DNA of 64,000 nt from NCBI GenBank assembly GCA_964500205.1, contig CAZCNS010000008.1, forward strand, positions 120,631 through 184,630, written 5' to 3'. Source of the DNA: UBA10329 sp964500205 (lineage in GTDB: Bacteria > Bacteroidota > Bacteroidia > UBA10329). Under the pieces are notes generated by a model that was given only the letters and a program-made list of their open reading frames with translations, was not told where the DNA came from and did not search any database. Shown here in pieces: positions 26,538 through 35,774 of this stretch. Position numbers and translations under genes: made by a program. Within the stretch, counting starts at the first letter, position 1, and each line of letters starts with the position of its first letter.

Positions 26538-27857
26538 AATGCCGTCATACAGACTGCTGATGGCGGCTATCTCATGGCGGGACGGCAGGGCATCGCCCCG
26601 TTCTATGCCGAAGGACTGCTGATTAAGACCGATGCGTACGGTATGGAGCAATGGCATAACCTGTTCTGGGCGGGCAGCGATACCTACATCCGTGGTGTGG
26701 ACGCAGTAAGGGACAGCATAGGGGCGGGATATGTGATCACAGGTACGCATGGACACATGGGCATGGGTACAAACATCTTCCTTGCCCGCACGGATGAGTA
26801 TGGTGACACGCTATGGCTCAGGACTTTCGGGTCTGTGAATTATGATGCCGGTTGGAGAGTGAAGTCCATTCCCGACACGGGCTACATAATCGCGACCGGC
26901 TGGGACATACACGCAAAGCTTGTGCGCACCGATCTAGTCGGTGACACGATGTGGGTGGGCGCATTCCTGCCAGAGGGTGCGGACGGGGCGGAATTCAGAG
27001 CGGTGTCGTTGGACGGGGAGGGCGGTTTCTATGCCTGCGGCACTGCTCACTTCCCCGATCCCGAACGAGAGAACATGCTGTATGTAGTGAGGGTGGACGC
27101 CCATGGCAACCTGCTGTGGGAACGTTGGTTCGGTGGCCCTGAGAACGACCAGGGCACAGCCGTGGTCACCATACCCGGGGGCGGGGTCTATGCCGCAGGC
27201 TTCACGTGGAGCTTCGGGGCGGGGCATTACGACATGTACCTCATAAGACTGACCGAGGACGGGGACACGCTGTGGACAACGACCGTTGGCACAGCGAACG
27301 AGGAAACCGCCTCGCGGGTCATGGCCTTGGCTGATGGAGGTGCAGTCCTTGCCGGGACCGCATACGCAGGCACTCCCCCACAGGGACAGTACCAGTACAT
27401 GCTTTCCCGGATAGGGGATGATGGTGAACTGCTTTGGTCAGAGCAGTTCGGAAGGCCCGACCAGCACAGCATGTACAACTACGGTGCATGCCTTGCCGAT
27501 GATGGCGGCCATGTCATCTGCGGGGCCTCCCATTTTGAGGCGCACCTCATCAAGACAGACCCGCAGGGGCGAATCGTGGGGATAGATGATCCAGTGACAG
27601 GGAGCGAAGCACCCCTGCTATACCCCAATCCCGCCACAGATGTGTGCCATGTCCGCTTTCCCCCGTCATGGGCCACTGCGAGCATGGCAAGCACTGATAT
27701 CGTCAACATGGTAGGTGCCACCGTGCTCTCGACCACTGTTCCCACGCTTTCGGGCAGCATATCCCTCGCGGTGGGCCACCTGAGTCCGGGCCTATATACC
27801 GTGAGGCTCCGCACATCGCAACATCCACTCTCATCCCATAAACTCATAATCCGTTGA
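26424..27857 (+). CDS. Tandem T9SS-secreted repeat protein, copy 2
   Basis: 477 aa, with the same plan as copy 1 (signal peptide, seven propeller-like repeats, type A sorting domain). The N-terminal 90 residues and C-terminal 225 residues are almost identical to copy 1. The middle (about 95-240) has diverged, for example GTHGHMGMGTNIFLARTDEY and ATGWDIHAKLVRTDLVGDT. The variation is therefore concentrated in central blades, consistent with gene conversion at the ends or with selection on a binding surface. It overlaps both neighbours by 4 bp. Confidence 0.88.
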   Translation: MMRYFIAPLMIALLHGHMADAQHITFERSYDYGYAEAANAVIQTADGGYLMAGRQGIAPFYAEGLLIKTDAYGMEQWHNLFWAGSDTYIRGVDAVRDSIGAGYVITGTHGHMGMGTNIFLARTDEYGDTLWLRTFGSVNYDAGWRVKSIPDTGYIIATGWDIHAKLVRTDLVGDTMWVGAFLPEGADGAEFRAVSLDGEGGFYACGTAHFPDPERENMLYVVRVDAHGNLLWERWFGGPENDQGTAVVTIPGGGVYAAGFTWSFGAGHYDMYLIRLTEDGDTLWTTTVGTANEETASRVMALADGGAVLAGTAYAGTPPQGQYQYMLSRIGDDGELLWSEQFGRPDQHSMYNYGACLADDGGHVICGASHFEAHLIKTDPQGRIVGIDDPVTGSEAPLLYPNPATDVCHVRFPPSWATASMASTDIVNMVGATVLSTTVPTLSGSISLAVGHLSPGLYTVRLRTSQHPLSSHKLIIR

Positions 27858-27967
27858 TGAGATACTTCATAGCCCCTTTGATGATTGCACTGCTGCACGG
27901 CCACATGGCAGATGCCCAGCACATCACCTTCGAGCGCAGCTACGACTACGGCTATGCCGAGGCGGCC
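27207..27967 (+). repeat. 761-bp perfect direct repeat, unit 2
   Basis: Identical partner of 25777-26537. It covers the second half of copy 2 and the first ~37 codons of copy 3. The boundaries are sharp: a single-base difference just before (A/G at 25776/27206), and divergence right after the codons for EAA. Confidence 0.9.
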
Positions 27968-29290
27968 TACGCAGTGATACAGACCGCTGATGGCGGATAC
28001 CTGATGGGCGGGCGGCAGGGCTTCGCCCCGTTCTATTCCGAAGGACTGCTGATAAAGACCGATGCGCACGGCATCGAGCAGTGGCACAACACGTTCTGGG
28101 CGGGGAGCGACACCTACATCCGCGGGGTGGACGCTGTGAGGGACAGCATTGGCGAAGGGTACGTGATCACAGGTGTCCATGGGCACATGGGCATGGGGGC
28201 GAATGTGTTCCTCGCCCGCACGGACGAGTTCGGTGACACGCTCTGGCTCAAGACCTTCGGCACGGTGGACTATGACAGCGGCTGGAGGGTGAAGTCCATC
28301 CCCGACACGGGATACGTCATTGCCACCACCTGGGGGGCTACACAGGCCCGGCTTATGCGCACCGACCTGATGGGCGACACGGTGTGGGAGAAGACATTCT
28401 TGCCGGAGGGGGCGGACGGGGCGGAATTCAGAGCGGTGTCGTTGGACGGGGAGGGCGGCTTCTATGCTTGCGGTACGGTACATTTCCCCGACCCTGCCCG
28501 GGAGAACATGCTCTACGTGGTGCGGGTGGACGCCCATGGCAACCTGATCTGGGAGAAGTGGTTAGGAGGCCCAGAGAATGACATAGGCACGGCCGTGACC
28601 ACCATCCCCGGTGGCGGGGTCTATGCCGCAGGCTTCACGTGGAGCTTCGGGGCGGGGCATTACGACATGTACCTCATAAGACTGACCGAGGACGGGGACA
28701 CGCTGTGGACTACCACTGTGGGGTCTGCGTTTGAGGAAACAGCGGTGCATGTGCTTTCAACCAATGACGGAGGAGCGGTGCTTGTGGGCACCGGGTCATC
28801 CGGCCCAGGTGTGCTCGGCCAGTACGGCCTCATGATCGCCAAGGTTGATGGTTCGGGGGAACTGCTCTGGACGAAGAGGCACGAACGCGATGATCAGGAG
28901 TCCATGCACGGGACAGGTGGCGTTCAGACCCATGACAATGGTTTTGCCATCTGTGGCAGGGGCCACGGGCTTGCTTACCTCATCAAGACGGATGACACGG
29001 GGAGTGTGGTGGGAATTGACGGGACCGTTGGCGATAGCGAACTGCCGGGCCTGCACCCCAACCCCGCCACTGAGTTCAGCATCATCACCTTCCCGGCCTC
29101 ATGGTCTGCAAAGGGGCAGTTGACCGTCACCGTGCTGGACATGGCGGGCAAGGCGGTATTCTCCACCGATTCCCGTTCGGGGTCTAACCATGTTGTGCTG
29201 CCCGTCTCTCATCTTAGTCCCGGCATGTATGTGGCAAGTATTCACACATCGGGACAGCAACTCTCAAATCTCAAATTCATAGTCCGTTAA
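27854..29290 (+). CDS. Tandem T9SS-secreted repeat protein, copy 3
   Basis: 478 aa with the same architecture, but the most diverged of the three. It matches copy 2 over the first 37 residues. The last 150 residues differ from copies 1-2, including a different sorting domain (ELPGLHPNPATEFSIITFP ... HLSPGMYVASIHT). It may be the older parent of the array. A 16-bp gap separates it from the small secreted peptide gene downstream. Confidence 0.88.
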   Translation: MMRYFIAPLMIALLHGHMADAQHITFERSYDYGYAEAAYAVIQTADGGYLMGGRQGFAPFYSEGLLIKTDAHGIEQWHNTFWAGSDTYIRGVDAVRDSIGEGYVITGVHGHMGMGANVFLARTDEFGDTLWLKTFGTVDYDSGWRVKSIPDTGYVIATTWGATQARLMRTDLMGDTVWEKTFLPEGADGAEFRAVSLDGEGGFYACGTVHFPDPARENMLYVVRVDAHGNLIWEKWLGGPENDIGTAVTTIPGGGVYAAGFTWSFGAGHYDMYLIRLTEDGDTLWTTTVGSAFEETAVHVLSTNDGGAVLVGTGSSGPGVLGQYGLMIAKVDGSGELLWTKRHERDDQESMHGTGGVQTHDNGFAICGRGHGLAYLIKTDDTGSVVGIDGTVGDSELPGLHPNPATEFSIITFPASWSAKGQLTVTVLDMAGKAVFSTDSRSGSNHVVLPVSHLSPGMYVASIHTSGQQLSNLKFIVR

Positions 29291-29306
29291 CCAAAACCCA
29301 AAAACC

Positions 29307-29474
29307 ATGAGAAAATCAGCCCTACTTCTAACGCTCGGCCTCTGCACTGCGGTGCAGACCAGTGCCCAGCACCCGCAGCAGCACCGCATGATGCTGCCCA
29401 CGCAGAACATCGACTTCTACTTTGATTGTCAGTATGACTCGGATACTTGTGACACTCCAAACCCACTGCCATGA
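29307..29474 (+). CDS. Small secreted peptide (55 aa)
   Basis: The frame MRKSALLLTLGLCTAVQTSA-QHPQQ is a textbook signal peptide with cleavage after TSA. The mature peptide is only about 34 residues, with two Cys (DFYFDCQYDSDTCD) that could form a disulfide. It ends at a TGA overlapping the ATG of the next gene (29471) by 4 bp, the same coupling seen throughout this operon, which argues that it is translated. Function unknown. Confidence 0.65.
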   Translation: MRKSALLLTLGLCTAVQTSAQHPQQHRMMLPTQNIDFYFDCQYDSDTCDTPNPLP

Positions 29475-30997
29475 AAAACCTAATCCTTTCCTCATTTATA
29501 TTGTTGCTGGCCTTCGGCTGCGCAACTGCTCAGGAATCCTACCGCTCCGTGTTCGGGGAGCAGCAGACCTCGTGGAACATAACGGGGTATGGTCAAACAA
29601 TTGTAGCGGAGTCCTTTCACACCGATAGTTTTTCGATTGCTGGTGACACGATACTCAACGGTCTCACTTCAAAGCTATTGAAGAAATATTCGAGTTTCAA
29701 CGATGGTCAATGGACAGATATGGGATTCATTTACCTCGTTCGTGAGGATACTACCTCAGGGATGGTCTGGGTGAGTTATCCCTTGTGGGAATCACCGCAC
29801 CTTGTTCAGGACATGTCACTTACGGAGGCGGACAGTTTCTACCTGGCTGGAGTGTTCGAATGGGCGCATGTGGACACCATCTACCTTGACAATGAGGGAC
29901 GGAAGGTTATTGAATTGGATTACATGACTGGAATGGGACTGCCTTTCACCATGATCGAGGGAATAGGCCCCAATGTGGGCATCATTCATCCACATGACAT
30001 GATGCCGCTGTATGACAGTGAATGCCCCGTACTTCTATGCCATCACAAGGATGGGGAGGCAGTGTATGTGAACAACCATCCTGCTCATGCAGGGCAGTGC
30101 GGTCTTCTTGAAACAGCACCACTGACGGCAGATGCTGGAGTGGACACGGTCTTGTGCGAGCGAGACCTGTTCAATGGGCCTCCATACTTCATAGGGGGAA
30201 GCCCTTCTGCAAATGGAGGTAGCGGAGAGTATTCGTACGAATGGACACTGTCTCCATCTGTCTATGTTCCTAACCCCGAGCTTCCGAGCTTGGTTTATAC
30301 GGCAAGTGATTTCTTGTCCGATACGACCAGCCCAAATCCACGGGCCCTTCAAGGTTGGATGCCCGCACCGGGTGTTCCAAAGTTCTTCTTTGTTCTGAAG
30401 GTCAGTGATTCCATGGGCAATACGGATTACGACACATTGCTACTTGTAAACTATGGGCTTACACTTTCCACTACCCCCACTCCGGTCACGACTACGTTTG
30501 CGGGAGCAGAGGAAACGATTCACCTGGTGCCGTTTGAGTTGGGGTGTCCGCCTTATCTGCTGGAATGGCAAGGCAACGGCTATTTGGGAGACACGGTCGA
30601 TTTCGATGTTTGGGATGTCAACAGTCTCAGCAAGACAGTCATTATTCCGGACACTTCCGGTCAGTTGGTCTATGGCGCGTATGTGACTGACTCTGTGGGC
30701 GGTTGTCGGAGTTTTGTGAGTGCTTTTCCGACTTTCGTTGTCGAGTCAGTGGGCATTGAGAATCAGCCTTTGGTGGACCGCATGACATGGTCGGTTCTTG
30801 ATAAGGATGTCCTTCTGTCTGCAAAAGATGCAATACGCAGTATCCGGGTATTCGACCTTTTAGGACGTACTGTCCCTGTATCACATGTCGCAACGGATGC
30901 GTACGCTGTAAAGCTGGGCTTTCCCCGGACGGGAATCTACTTCATTCATGTCTTCTTCTCACATCATTCAGAAACCATAAAAATCTACATACCATGA
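29471..30997 (+). CDS. T9SS-secreted partner protein of the protease module, copy 1
   Basis: 508 aa. Signal peptide LILSSFILLLAFGCATAQ, then a conserved start ESYRSVFGEQQTSW shared with the 297-aa protein at 33455. The first ~210 residues are shared between the two (WVSY/LVQDM ... YTMIEGIGPNVG). This copy has an extra ~190-residue Ig/PKD-like region (DAGVDTVLCERDLF ... SYEWTLSPS) before the type A sorting domain (SIRVFDLLGRTV ... TGIYFIHVF). It overlaps the downstream S8 protease gene by 4 bp, so the two are translated together. It could be substrate-binding, an inhibitor or a structural partner; this is inference. Confidence 0.82.
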   Translation: MKNLILSSFILLLAFGCATAQESYRSVFGEQQTSWNITGYGQTIVAESFHTDSFSIAGDTILNGLTSKLLKKYSSFNDGQWTDMGFIYLVREDTTSGMVWVSYPLWESPHLVQDMSLTEADSFYLAGVFEWAHVDTIYLDNEGRKVIELDYMTGMGLPFTMIEGIGPNVGIIHPHDMMPLYDSECPVLLCHHKDGEAVYVNNHPAHAGQCGLLETAPLTADAGVDTVLCERDLFNGPPYFIGGSPSANGGSGEYSYEWTLSPSVYVPNPELPSLVYTASDFLSDTTSPNPRALQGWMPAPGVPKFFFVLKVSDSMGNTDYDTLLLVNYGLTLSTTPTPVTTTFAGAEETIHLVPFELGCPPYLLEWQGNGYLGDTVDFDVWDVNSLSKTVIIPDTSGQLVYGAYVTDSVGGCRSFVSAFPTFVVESVGIENQPLVDRMTWSVLDKDVLLSAKDAIRSIRVFDLLGRTVPVSHVATDAYAVKLGFPRTGIYFIHVFFSHHSETIKIYIP

Positions 30998-32913
30998 AAA
31001 GCGTACGTTCTTTCGCCACCATACTCCTGAGTTTCGTTTCGTCTCATGCTCTTTTTGCTCAGGCTATTCCGGGCATTCTTGACATCCGGTTCTCTGAGAA
31101 CCTCACCCTCGATGTGGACACCATAGTGAGCCACTCTGACACCACTTATCGGCTCACCTTTGATAATCCGGGACTCACGGACTTCTTTTCGAGTACTGAA
31201 ATACGATCCTTTCGACAGGCATATCCAGATGCGGCCATGTATCAACATCCTATTGCGACAAGATTGCTTAGGGTATGGAGACTTGATTGCGCATGCGATG
31301 AAAGTGTTCTCAGAGATTCACTTGAGCGCAAATTCAAAGAAGACATCGATCATATTGAATTTAGTTATGAATTGATTCCCACTTACACACCAAATGACTA
31401 CAATAACGGAAGTACAGGGGCGCAAGGCGCATCCTTGGATATGATTAATGCAAAGCAAGCATGGAACATCACTCATGGTAGTTCTGATGTAAAGGTGGCA
31501 GTTATGGAGAAATATGGTTTTCAGACAGATCATCCGGATCTTATTGGAAATATTGATTATGAGCATGGGAATGTAGAATTTATTCCCGGTAACTATGAAT
31601 CTCATGGCACTTGGGTTGCTGGTATTGTGAGCGCATCCACAGACAATGATTTGGGTGTGGCTTCAATAGGATTTAACACTAATCTCATGCTATTTAGATC
31701 ATTTAGTTATAATGACATGCTTTGGGCGGCAAGTAATGGAGCAGCTATTATTAACTGTAGCTTCAGGGGCTGTACATACAGCCAAAACAATCAAGACATA
31801 ATAAACCTCATCACAGAAAGTGCTGGAACAGTTGTCGTGGCATCTGCTGCAAATGGGAATCAAGGGTGTCCAGCATGCTCTGGATGTTCGGGAGGGCCGC
31901 AGATTGGGGCACAATACAATGGAATATATAGAAACGGATATGCTTATCCGGCTTCCTATGACAATGTAATAAGCGTAACATCTGTAACTCTTGCGCGTGA
32001 TAGTCAGGGTAATTTCACTAAACGTTATGATCAAGATAATGTTTATCACACTCACAATGATAAAGTGGATATCAGCGCACCTGGCTTTTTCGTGCAAACT
32101 ACGGACATAAACTCTGGCTACATTGATGTTTGGGGAGGTACATCATTTGCCGCTCCTTTAGTCTCTGGAACCGTAGCGTTAATGCTTGCAGTAAACCCGT
32201 GTCTGTCTCCCGTTGATGTTGAACAGATACTAAAGCAGACGAGCGACCAAAGTGTGCATACTGCCAATCCCTCAGGGTTCATAGGATACTCAGGCGCTGG
32301 GTTGCTTGATGCCCATGCTGCCGTCCTCGAAGCCACCACCTACGGTGACGTTGCCCCCATCACCTCCAACACCACGTGGACGGGAGACCGCTATGTGAAG
32401 GGCACAGTTGCAGTCCAGAGCGGCACACTCACCATCACCGGTACGGTGCGCATGGCCGAGGATGCCCGCTTTGAGGTGAAGCCCAACGCCAAGCTGGTGA
32501 TTGACGGGGGCACTATCACCCGCTCCTCGGGTTGCTTTGACAGTCGCTGGAACGGCATCTACGTCTCCGGCACGAGTTCATCGAGCCAGACGGTGAACCC
32601 CACGCACTTCGGCACGGTGGAGCTGAAGAACGGGGCGGTGGTGGAGCACGCCAAGGAGGCGCTCAACAACTTCGGCCTCACATCGGGCGGCAGCTTGGAC
32701 TGGGGCGCCTTCGGAGGCATCATACAGGCCACGGAGGCCACCTTCCGCAACAACAGGCGCAGCGCTCAGTTCATGGCCTACACCAACACCAATTCCCTGG
32801 GCAACCCTATCAACGACAAGGGCTTTTTCACCCGTTGCACCTTCACGGTGGATGACGACATGACGCCCCTAATTCCATATTGCAATCCCTTTGCTAAATC
32901 ATCTATATGTTAA
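30994..32913 (+). CDS. S8 (subtilisin-like) protease homologue, 3'-truncated and with altered catalytic Asp
   Basis: 639 aa: signal peptide (SFVSSHALFA), an N-terminal propeptide-like region, then an S8 domain from about residue 155. His (ESHGTWVAGIV) and Ser (GGTSFAAPLVSG) of the triad are present. The motif that normally reads VxVIDxG is VAVMEKYGF here, so Glu replaces the catalytic Asp; activity is doubtful. After the S8 domain it enters the beta-helix region shared with the paralogue at 35775-38258, but homology stops abruptly at 32868 and the frame ends after 15 unrelated residues. It lacks a sorting domain. The S8 domain DNA (about 31.4-32.3 kb) is much more AT-rich than its flanks, suggesting import of this segment. 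It could be a pseudogene. Confidence 0.8.
   Translation: MKSVRSFATILLSFVSSHALFAQAIPGILDIRFSENLTLDVDTIVSHSDTTYRLTFDNPGLTDFFSSTEIRSFRQAYPDAAMYQHPIATRLLRVWRLDCACDESVLRDSLERKFKEDIDHIEFSYELIPTYTPNDYNNGSTGAQGASLDMINAKQAWNITHGSSDVKVAVMEKYGFQTDHPDLIGNIDYEHGNVEFIPGNYESHGTWVAGIVSASTDNDLGVASIGFNTNLMLFRSFSYNDMLWAASNGAAIINCSFRGCTYSQNNQDIINLITESAGTVVVASAANGNQGCPACSGCSGGPQIGAQYNGIYRNGYAYPASYDNVISVTSVTLARDSQGNFTKRYDQDNVYHTHNDKVDISAPGFFVQTTDINSGYIDVWGGTSFAAPLVSGTVALMLAVNPCLSPVDVEQILKQTSDQSVHTANPSGFIGYSGAGLLDAHAAVLEATTYGDVAPITSNTTWTGDRYVKGTVAVQSGTLTITGTVRMAEDARFEVKPNAKLVIDGGTITRSSGCFDSRWNGIYVSGTSSSSQTVNPTHFGTVELKNGAVVEHAKEALNNFGLTSGGSLDWGAFGGIIQATEATFRNNRRSAQFMAYTNTNSLGNPINDKGFFTRCTFTVDDDMTPLIPYCNPFAKSSIC
32416..32868 (+). 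repeat. 453-bp near-identical repeat, copy 1 (beta-helix coding)
   Basis: Nearly identical (a handful of base differences) to 35784-36236. It encodes the start of the beta-helix domain (QSGTLTITGTVRMAEDARF). The end at 32868 is a sharp break followed by unrelated AT-rich DNA, and marks a recombination or deletion point. Confidence 0.9.
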
Positions 32914-33448
32914 TGTTTTTTTTGACATCTTAAAGCCGATTTCGCGCCCGAGAACCAAAATTTCCGATACTCAACATCCTGATTTCACCGAAGAAACTCG
33001 ATTGTACAGAATGCTCTGTAACCCTCACAGATAAAGGAAAACGGCAATACATGATGCGACTGAATAGGCGAAATTAAGTGAGAAAAACGCGAAAATTTGG
33101 CAGTGAGAATTTTTTCAGACCCTTTTCCTTTGCCCCGAGAGATCAGTGACGAAGACTATACCCTACCCTCTACACACCAAAATGCTCGTTTTTGCACTTG
33201 TGCGCTCAAAGGGTGAAAGCACCGAAACCGTTGCCTTGTAAGGGATTAAGATAACTGAACAGATGACGACCCACCCAAATCGCTGCAATTTTTCCGAAAA
33301 TTTGGCCTTGAACGTTTTTCCAGACCCTTTTTCTTTGCCCTATATGCCTGAGGGCATCACACCCGGCCTGAACGATGATTCGTCCATGCCCTGATTCCAT
33401 CTTATTGATTGTCAATGCAAATTCTTTACTTGCAGCTTCATTAACACC
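32914..33448. other. 535-bp non-coding spacer with an imperfect direct repeat
   Basis: No supported gene. It contains an imperfect ~48-bp direct repeat at 33089-33136 and 33294-33342. Both copies share GAAAATTTGGC near the start and CAGACCC followed by CTTTGCCC at the end. The spacer separates the truncated protease from the second module and probably carries the promoter for the gene at 33455. It may be the remnant of the missing 3' end and the insertion or deletion that removed it. Confidence 0.5.
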
Positions 33449-33454
33449 ATGGTC

Positions 33455-34348
33455 ATGAAAAATCTCACCTTTTCTTCGTTGCTACTGTTGCTTGCCTTCG
33501 GCTGCGTAACGGCTCAAGATTCTTACCGCTCAGTTTTCGGTAAGGAGCAAACCTCGTGGAGCACTAAAATGACGGATATGCCCGGAGACTTTGTGGACAG
33601 TCTCGCGGTGATTGGTGACACACTCATTGGAGGCTTGAGGTATTGGTCATTGATGCACTATGAAATTGTGGACGGGATAGCTCTATCTGATGAGTCTGCC
33701 GTTTCCCTGCTTCGAGAAGACACTGCATCAGGAAGGCTCTGGTATCATAATTCAGATTACGGGGAGATTCTTGTTCAGAACATGCAACTCACAGTGGAAG
33801 ACAGTTTCAGGATTCCCTTCACGGGAGGCACACTGCTCGGTGATTACCGCCCTGTACACAACATCTACATGGACAACGAGAACAGAAAGGTGATAGAAAT
33901 TGCATTCACGACCGGAATGGGCCAACCTTATACAATGATAGAGGGCGTGGGGCCCAATGTAGGATTTCGCTACATGTACGGCCCCGGAATCGAGAGCGTC
34001 AATGCCTCTGTGCTCTTGTGCCAACATAAGGACGGGGAAACCTTCTATGTCAATGATCATCCGGTATATTCAGGGCAGTGTGGTCTTCTGGGTACTGGTG
34101 TACCACAGGCATCGGTATCAGAATCGATGAATTTGACCGTGTTTCCAAATCCTGTATTAGCTGGTCATGCAGTTAATGTTAAGTGGATACAAGATGTTGA
34201 GGTCGTTTGGGTCACAGATTTTATTGGACGTATAGTAATGCGCACTTTTGTTAACGGAAAAACAAAGTGTTCCTTCTTCTTGATGAATCCTGGATTTTAC
34301 ATGCTCCATGCCGACAACCGTACACCACAAAAACTCATTGTTCACTAA
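33455..34348 (+). CDS. T9SS-secreted partner protein of the protease module, copy 2
   Basis: 297 aa from the ATG at 33455 (MKNLTFSSLLLLLAFGCVTA, matching copy 1; another ATG lies at 33449). Mature start DSYRSVFGKEQTSW. It aligns with the first ~210 residues of the 508-aa protein (EIAFTTGMGQPYTMIEGVGP), then goes straight to a type A sorting domain (LTVFPNPVLAGHAVN ... NPGFYMLHAD). The Ig-like insert of copy 1 is absent. It lies 11 bp before the second S8 protease gene, the same gene order as copy 1. Confidence 0.82.
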   Translation: MKNLTFSSLLLLLAFGCVTAQDSYRSVFGKEQTSWSTKMTDMPGDFVDSLAVIGDTLIGGLRYWSLMHYEIVDGIALSDESAVSLLREDTASGRLWYHNSDYGEILVQNMQLTVEDSFRIPFTGGTLLGDYRPVHNIYMDNENRKVIEIAFTTGMGQPYTMIEGVGPNVGFRYMYGPGIESVNASVLLCQHKDGETFYVNDHPVYSGQCGLLGTGVPQASVSESMNLTVFPNPVLAGHAVNVKWIQDVEVVWVTDFIGRIVMRTFVNGKTKCSFFLMNPGFYMLHADNRTPQKLIVH

Positions 34349-34359
34349 CCTTTAGCATC

Positions 34360-35766
34360 ATGAAACTTGTAAACTTACTTGTCCTATTCGGACTCTGTTC
34401 TTTTTCCAGTCTCCACGCCCAAACGTATGTCACTGACCAATGTTGGATGAAACCGTTGCTTCCTCAATTGGAGGCGGTTGAATCAGGCGACAGCAGTTCG
34501 AATGCAATGTTGAACCAGATATTCAGTGACTATCAGGTGTACACCTATAAGAAGGCACTGCCCTTTGCGAAGAATCCTGTTTTGTTACAGATACATGAGA
34601 TTCATTGCGATTGCGTTATAGATAGTTTGATTTCCGCTATCAGGACTGCTTTTACTGAAGAAGAAATCAAAGAGTTTTCGAAGTTTGAGTTGGAAGACGA
34701 GGGTATCGAGGTGTACTCACCAGAGGACTACTTCTGGCAATTGACGGAGCAGAATCCAGATCAGCATTTGTGGCATCTGAAGAACACGGCTTGTGATGAC
34801 GCATGGGATATTACCAGAGGAGACCCGAATATCAAACTCGGGATTATAGACAGACCGTTTGATGTCAGCCACCCAGACCTTGCTACTAAGATATTTCCCC
34901 ATTTTGACCCTCATGACTCCTTTTCCTTTACATGCGGGAATGCCAATACTCATGGCACTCAGGTCGCCAGTTGCATCGCTGCAGAGACCACCGAGATAGG
35001 CGACACACCGCAAGGTCATCTTGCTTCTGCGGGATTCAACTGTATGATGGTAGGGTATCGAAGCCCTCCTCTCCGGAGTACCTTTCTTCAGAAGGCGTTG
35101 CATGCCTCCGCTGTTATGGGGGTTAAAACAATCACTTCTTGCGCAGGTGGAAGTGCGCTTAGCTGTTCGCCTATACCGGTGATGGATGAAGACTTGATAG
35201 TTCGTGAAATCCTGGATAATGGCACGGCCATTATTATGCCCGCAGGAAACGGCTTTCTTTCGAATGGTCACCATTGTTATGACGCTCAAACGGAAACCTT
35301 TAGCCCATTTTACCCTATGCATCCTTCCTACGATGACCGCATCATCATTGTCACCAGTACTGACAGGTATGACTGGCATGCCCCGCAGGGTGGGAATCCA
35401 GATGGTGTCCATGCTCGGTTTCCAGAAGTTGACCTGTGCTCTCCAGGCTATGGGATACTGCTGGCGAACAATACTGATTGTGGGGCCAACTCCATACCTT
35501 ATGCTAACAATTCCGGAACTTCTTTTGCCACCCCGATTGTGGCTGGCATAGCAGGTCTTGTTTATAGTGTGAACGAGTGCATCGCCCCTCAGGATCTTGA
35601 ACATCTCCTCAAGTCCACCACCGACCCCGTAATTGATGCTACAAGCTTTCAAGGTCTTATCGGCACGGGCCGTGTCAATGCCTACAAGGCCGTGTTTGAA
35701 GCACAGACGTACGGGGATGTCTCCCCATCACCTCCAACACCACTTGGACGGGCGACCGTTATGTAA
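34360..35766 (+). CDS. S8 (subtilisin-like) protease, N-terminal part of a frameshifted 1299-aa protein
   Basis: 468 aa from the ATG at 34360 (LVNLLVLFGLCSFSSLHA signal peptide; the frame is open from 34267 but this start is far better). The S8 domain has the full triad: Asp in KLGIIDRPFDVSHPDL, His in NTHGTQVAS, Ser in NSGTSFATPIVAG, and the oxyanion Asn in MPAGNGF. It runs into the phrase QTYGDVSP and then out of frame (SPPTPLGRATVM-stop). The paralogue at this point reads QTTYGDVAPITSNTTWTG-like. Restoring one C near 35723-35727 joins this frame to 35775-38258 (3900 bp, 1300 codons). Confidence 0.85.
   Translation: MKLVNLLVLFGLCSFSSLHAQTYVTDQCWMKPLLPQLEAVESGDSSSNAMLNQIFSDYQVYTYKKALPFAKNPVLLQIHEIHCDCVIDSLISAIRTAFTEEEIKEFSKFELEDEGIEVYSPEDYFWQLTEQNPDQHLWHLKNTACDDAWDITRGDPNIKLGIIDRPFDVSHPDLATKIFPHFDPHDSFSFTCGNANTHGTQVASCIAAETTEIGDTPQGHLASAGFNCMMVGYRSPPLRSTFLQKALHASAVMGVKTITSCAGGSALSCSPIPVMDEDLIVREILDNGTAIIMPAGNGFLSNGHHCYDAQTETFSPFYPMHPSYDDRIIIVTSTDRYDWHAPQGGNPDGVHARFPEVDLCSPGYGILLANNTDCGANSIPYANNSGTSFATPIVAGIAGLVYSVNECIAPQDLEHLLKSTTDPVIDATSFQGLIGTGRVNAYKAVFEAQTYGDVSPSPPTPLGRATVM
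35721..35733 (+). other. Frameshift site: one base missing in a C run
   Basis: The paralogous sequence near 32350 has a run of five C (GTTGCCCCCATCACC). Here the run is four (GTCTCCCCATCACC). Adding one C gives the reading S-P-I-T-S-N-T-T-W-T-G-D-R-Y-V-K and continues in the frame of the 35775 gene. It could be a sequencing error in a homopolymer, a real null allele, or a phase-variable switch. Confidence 0.85.
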
Positions 35767-35774
35767 AGGGTGCA

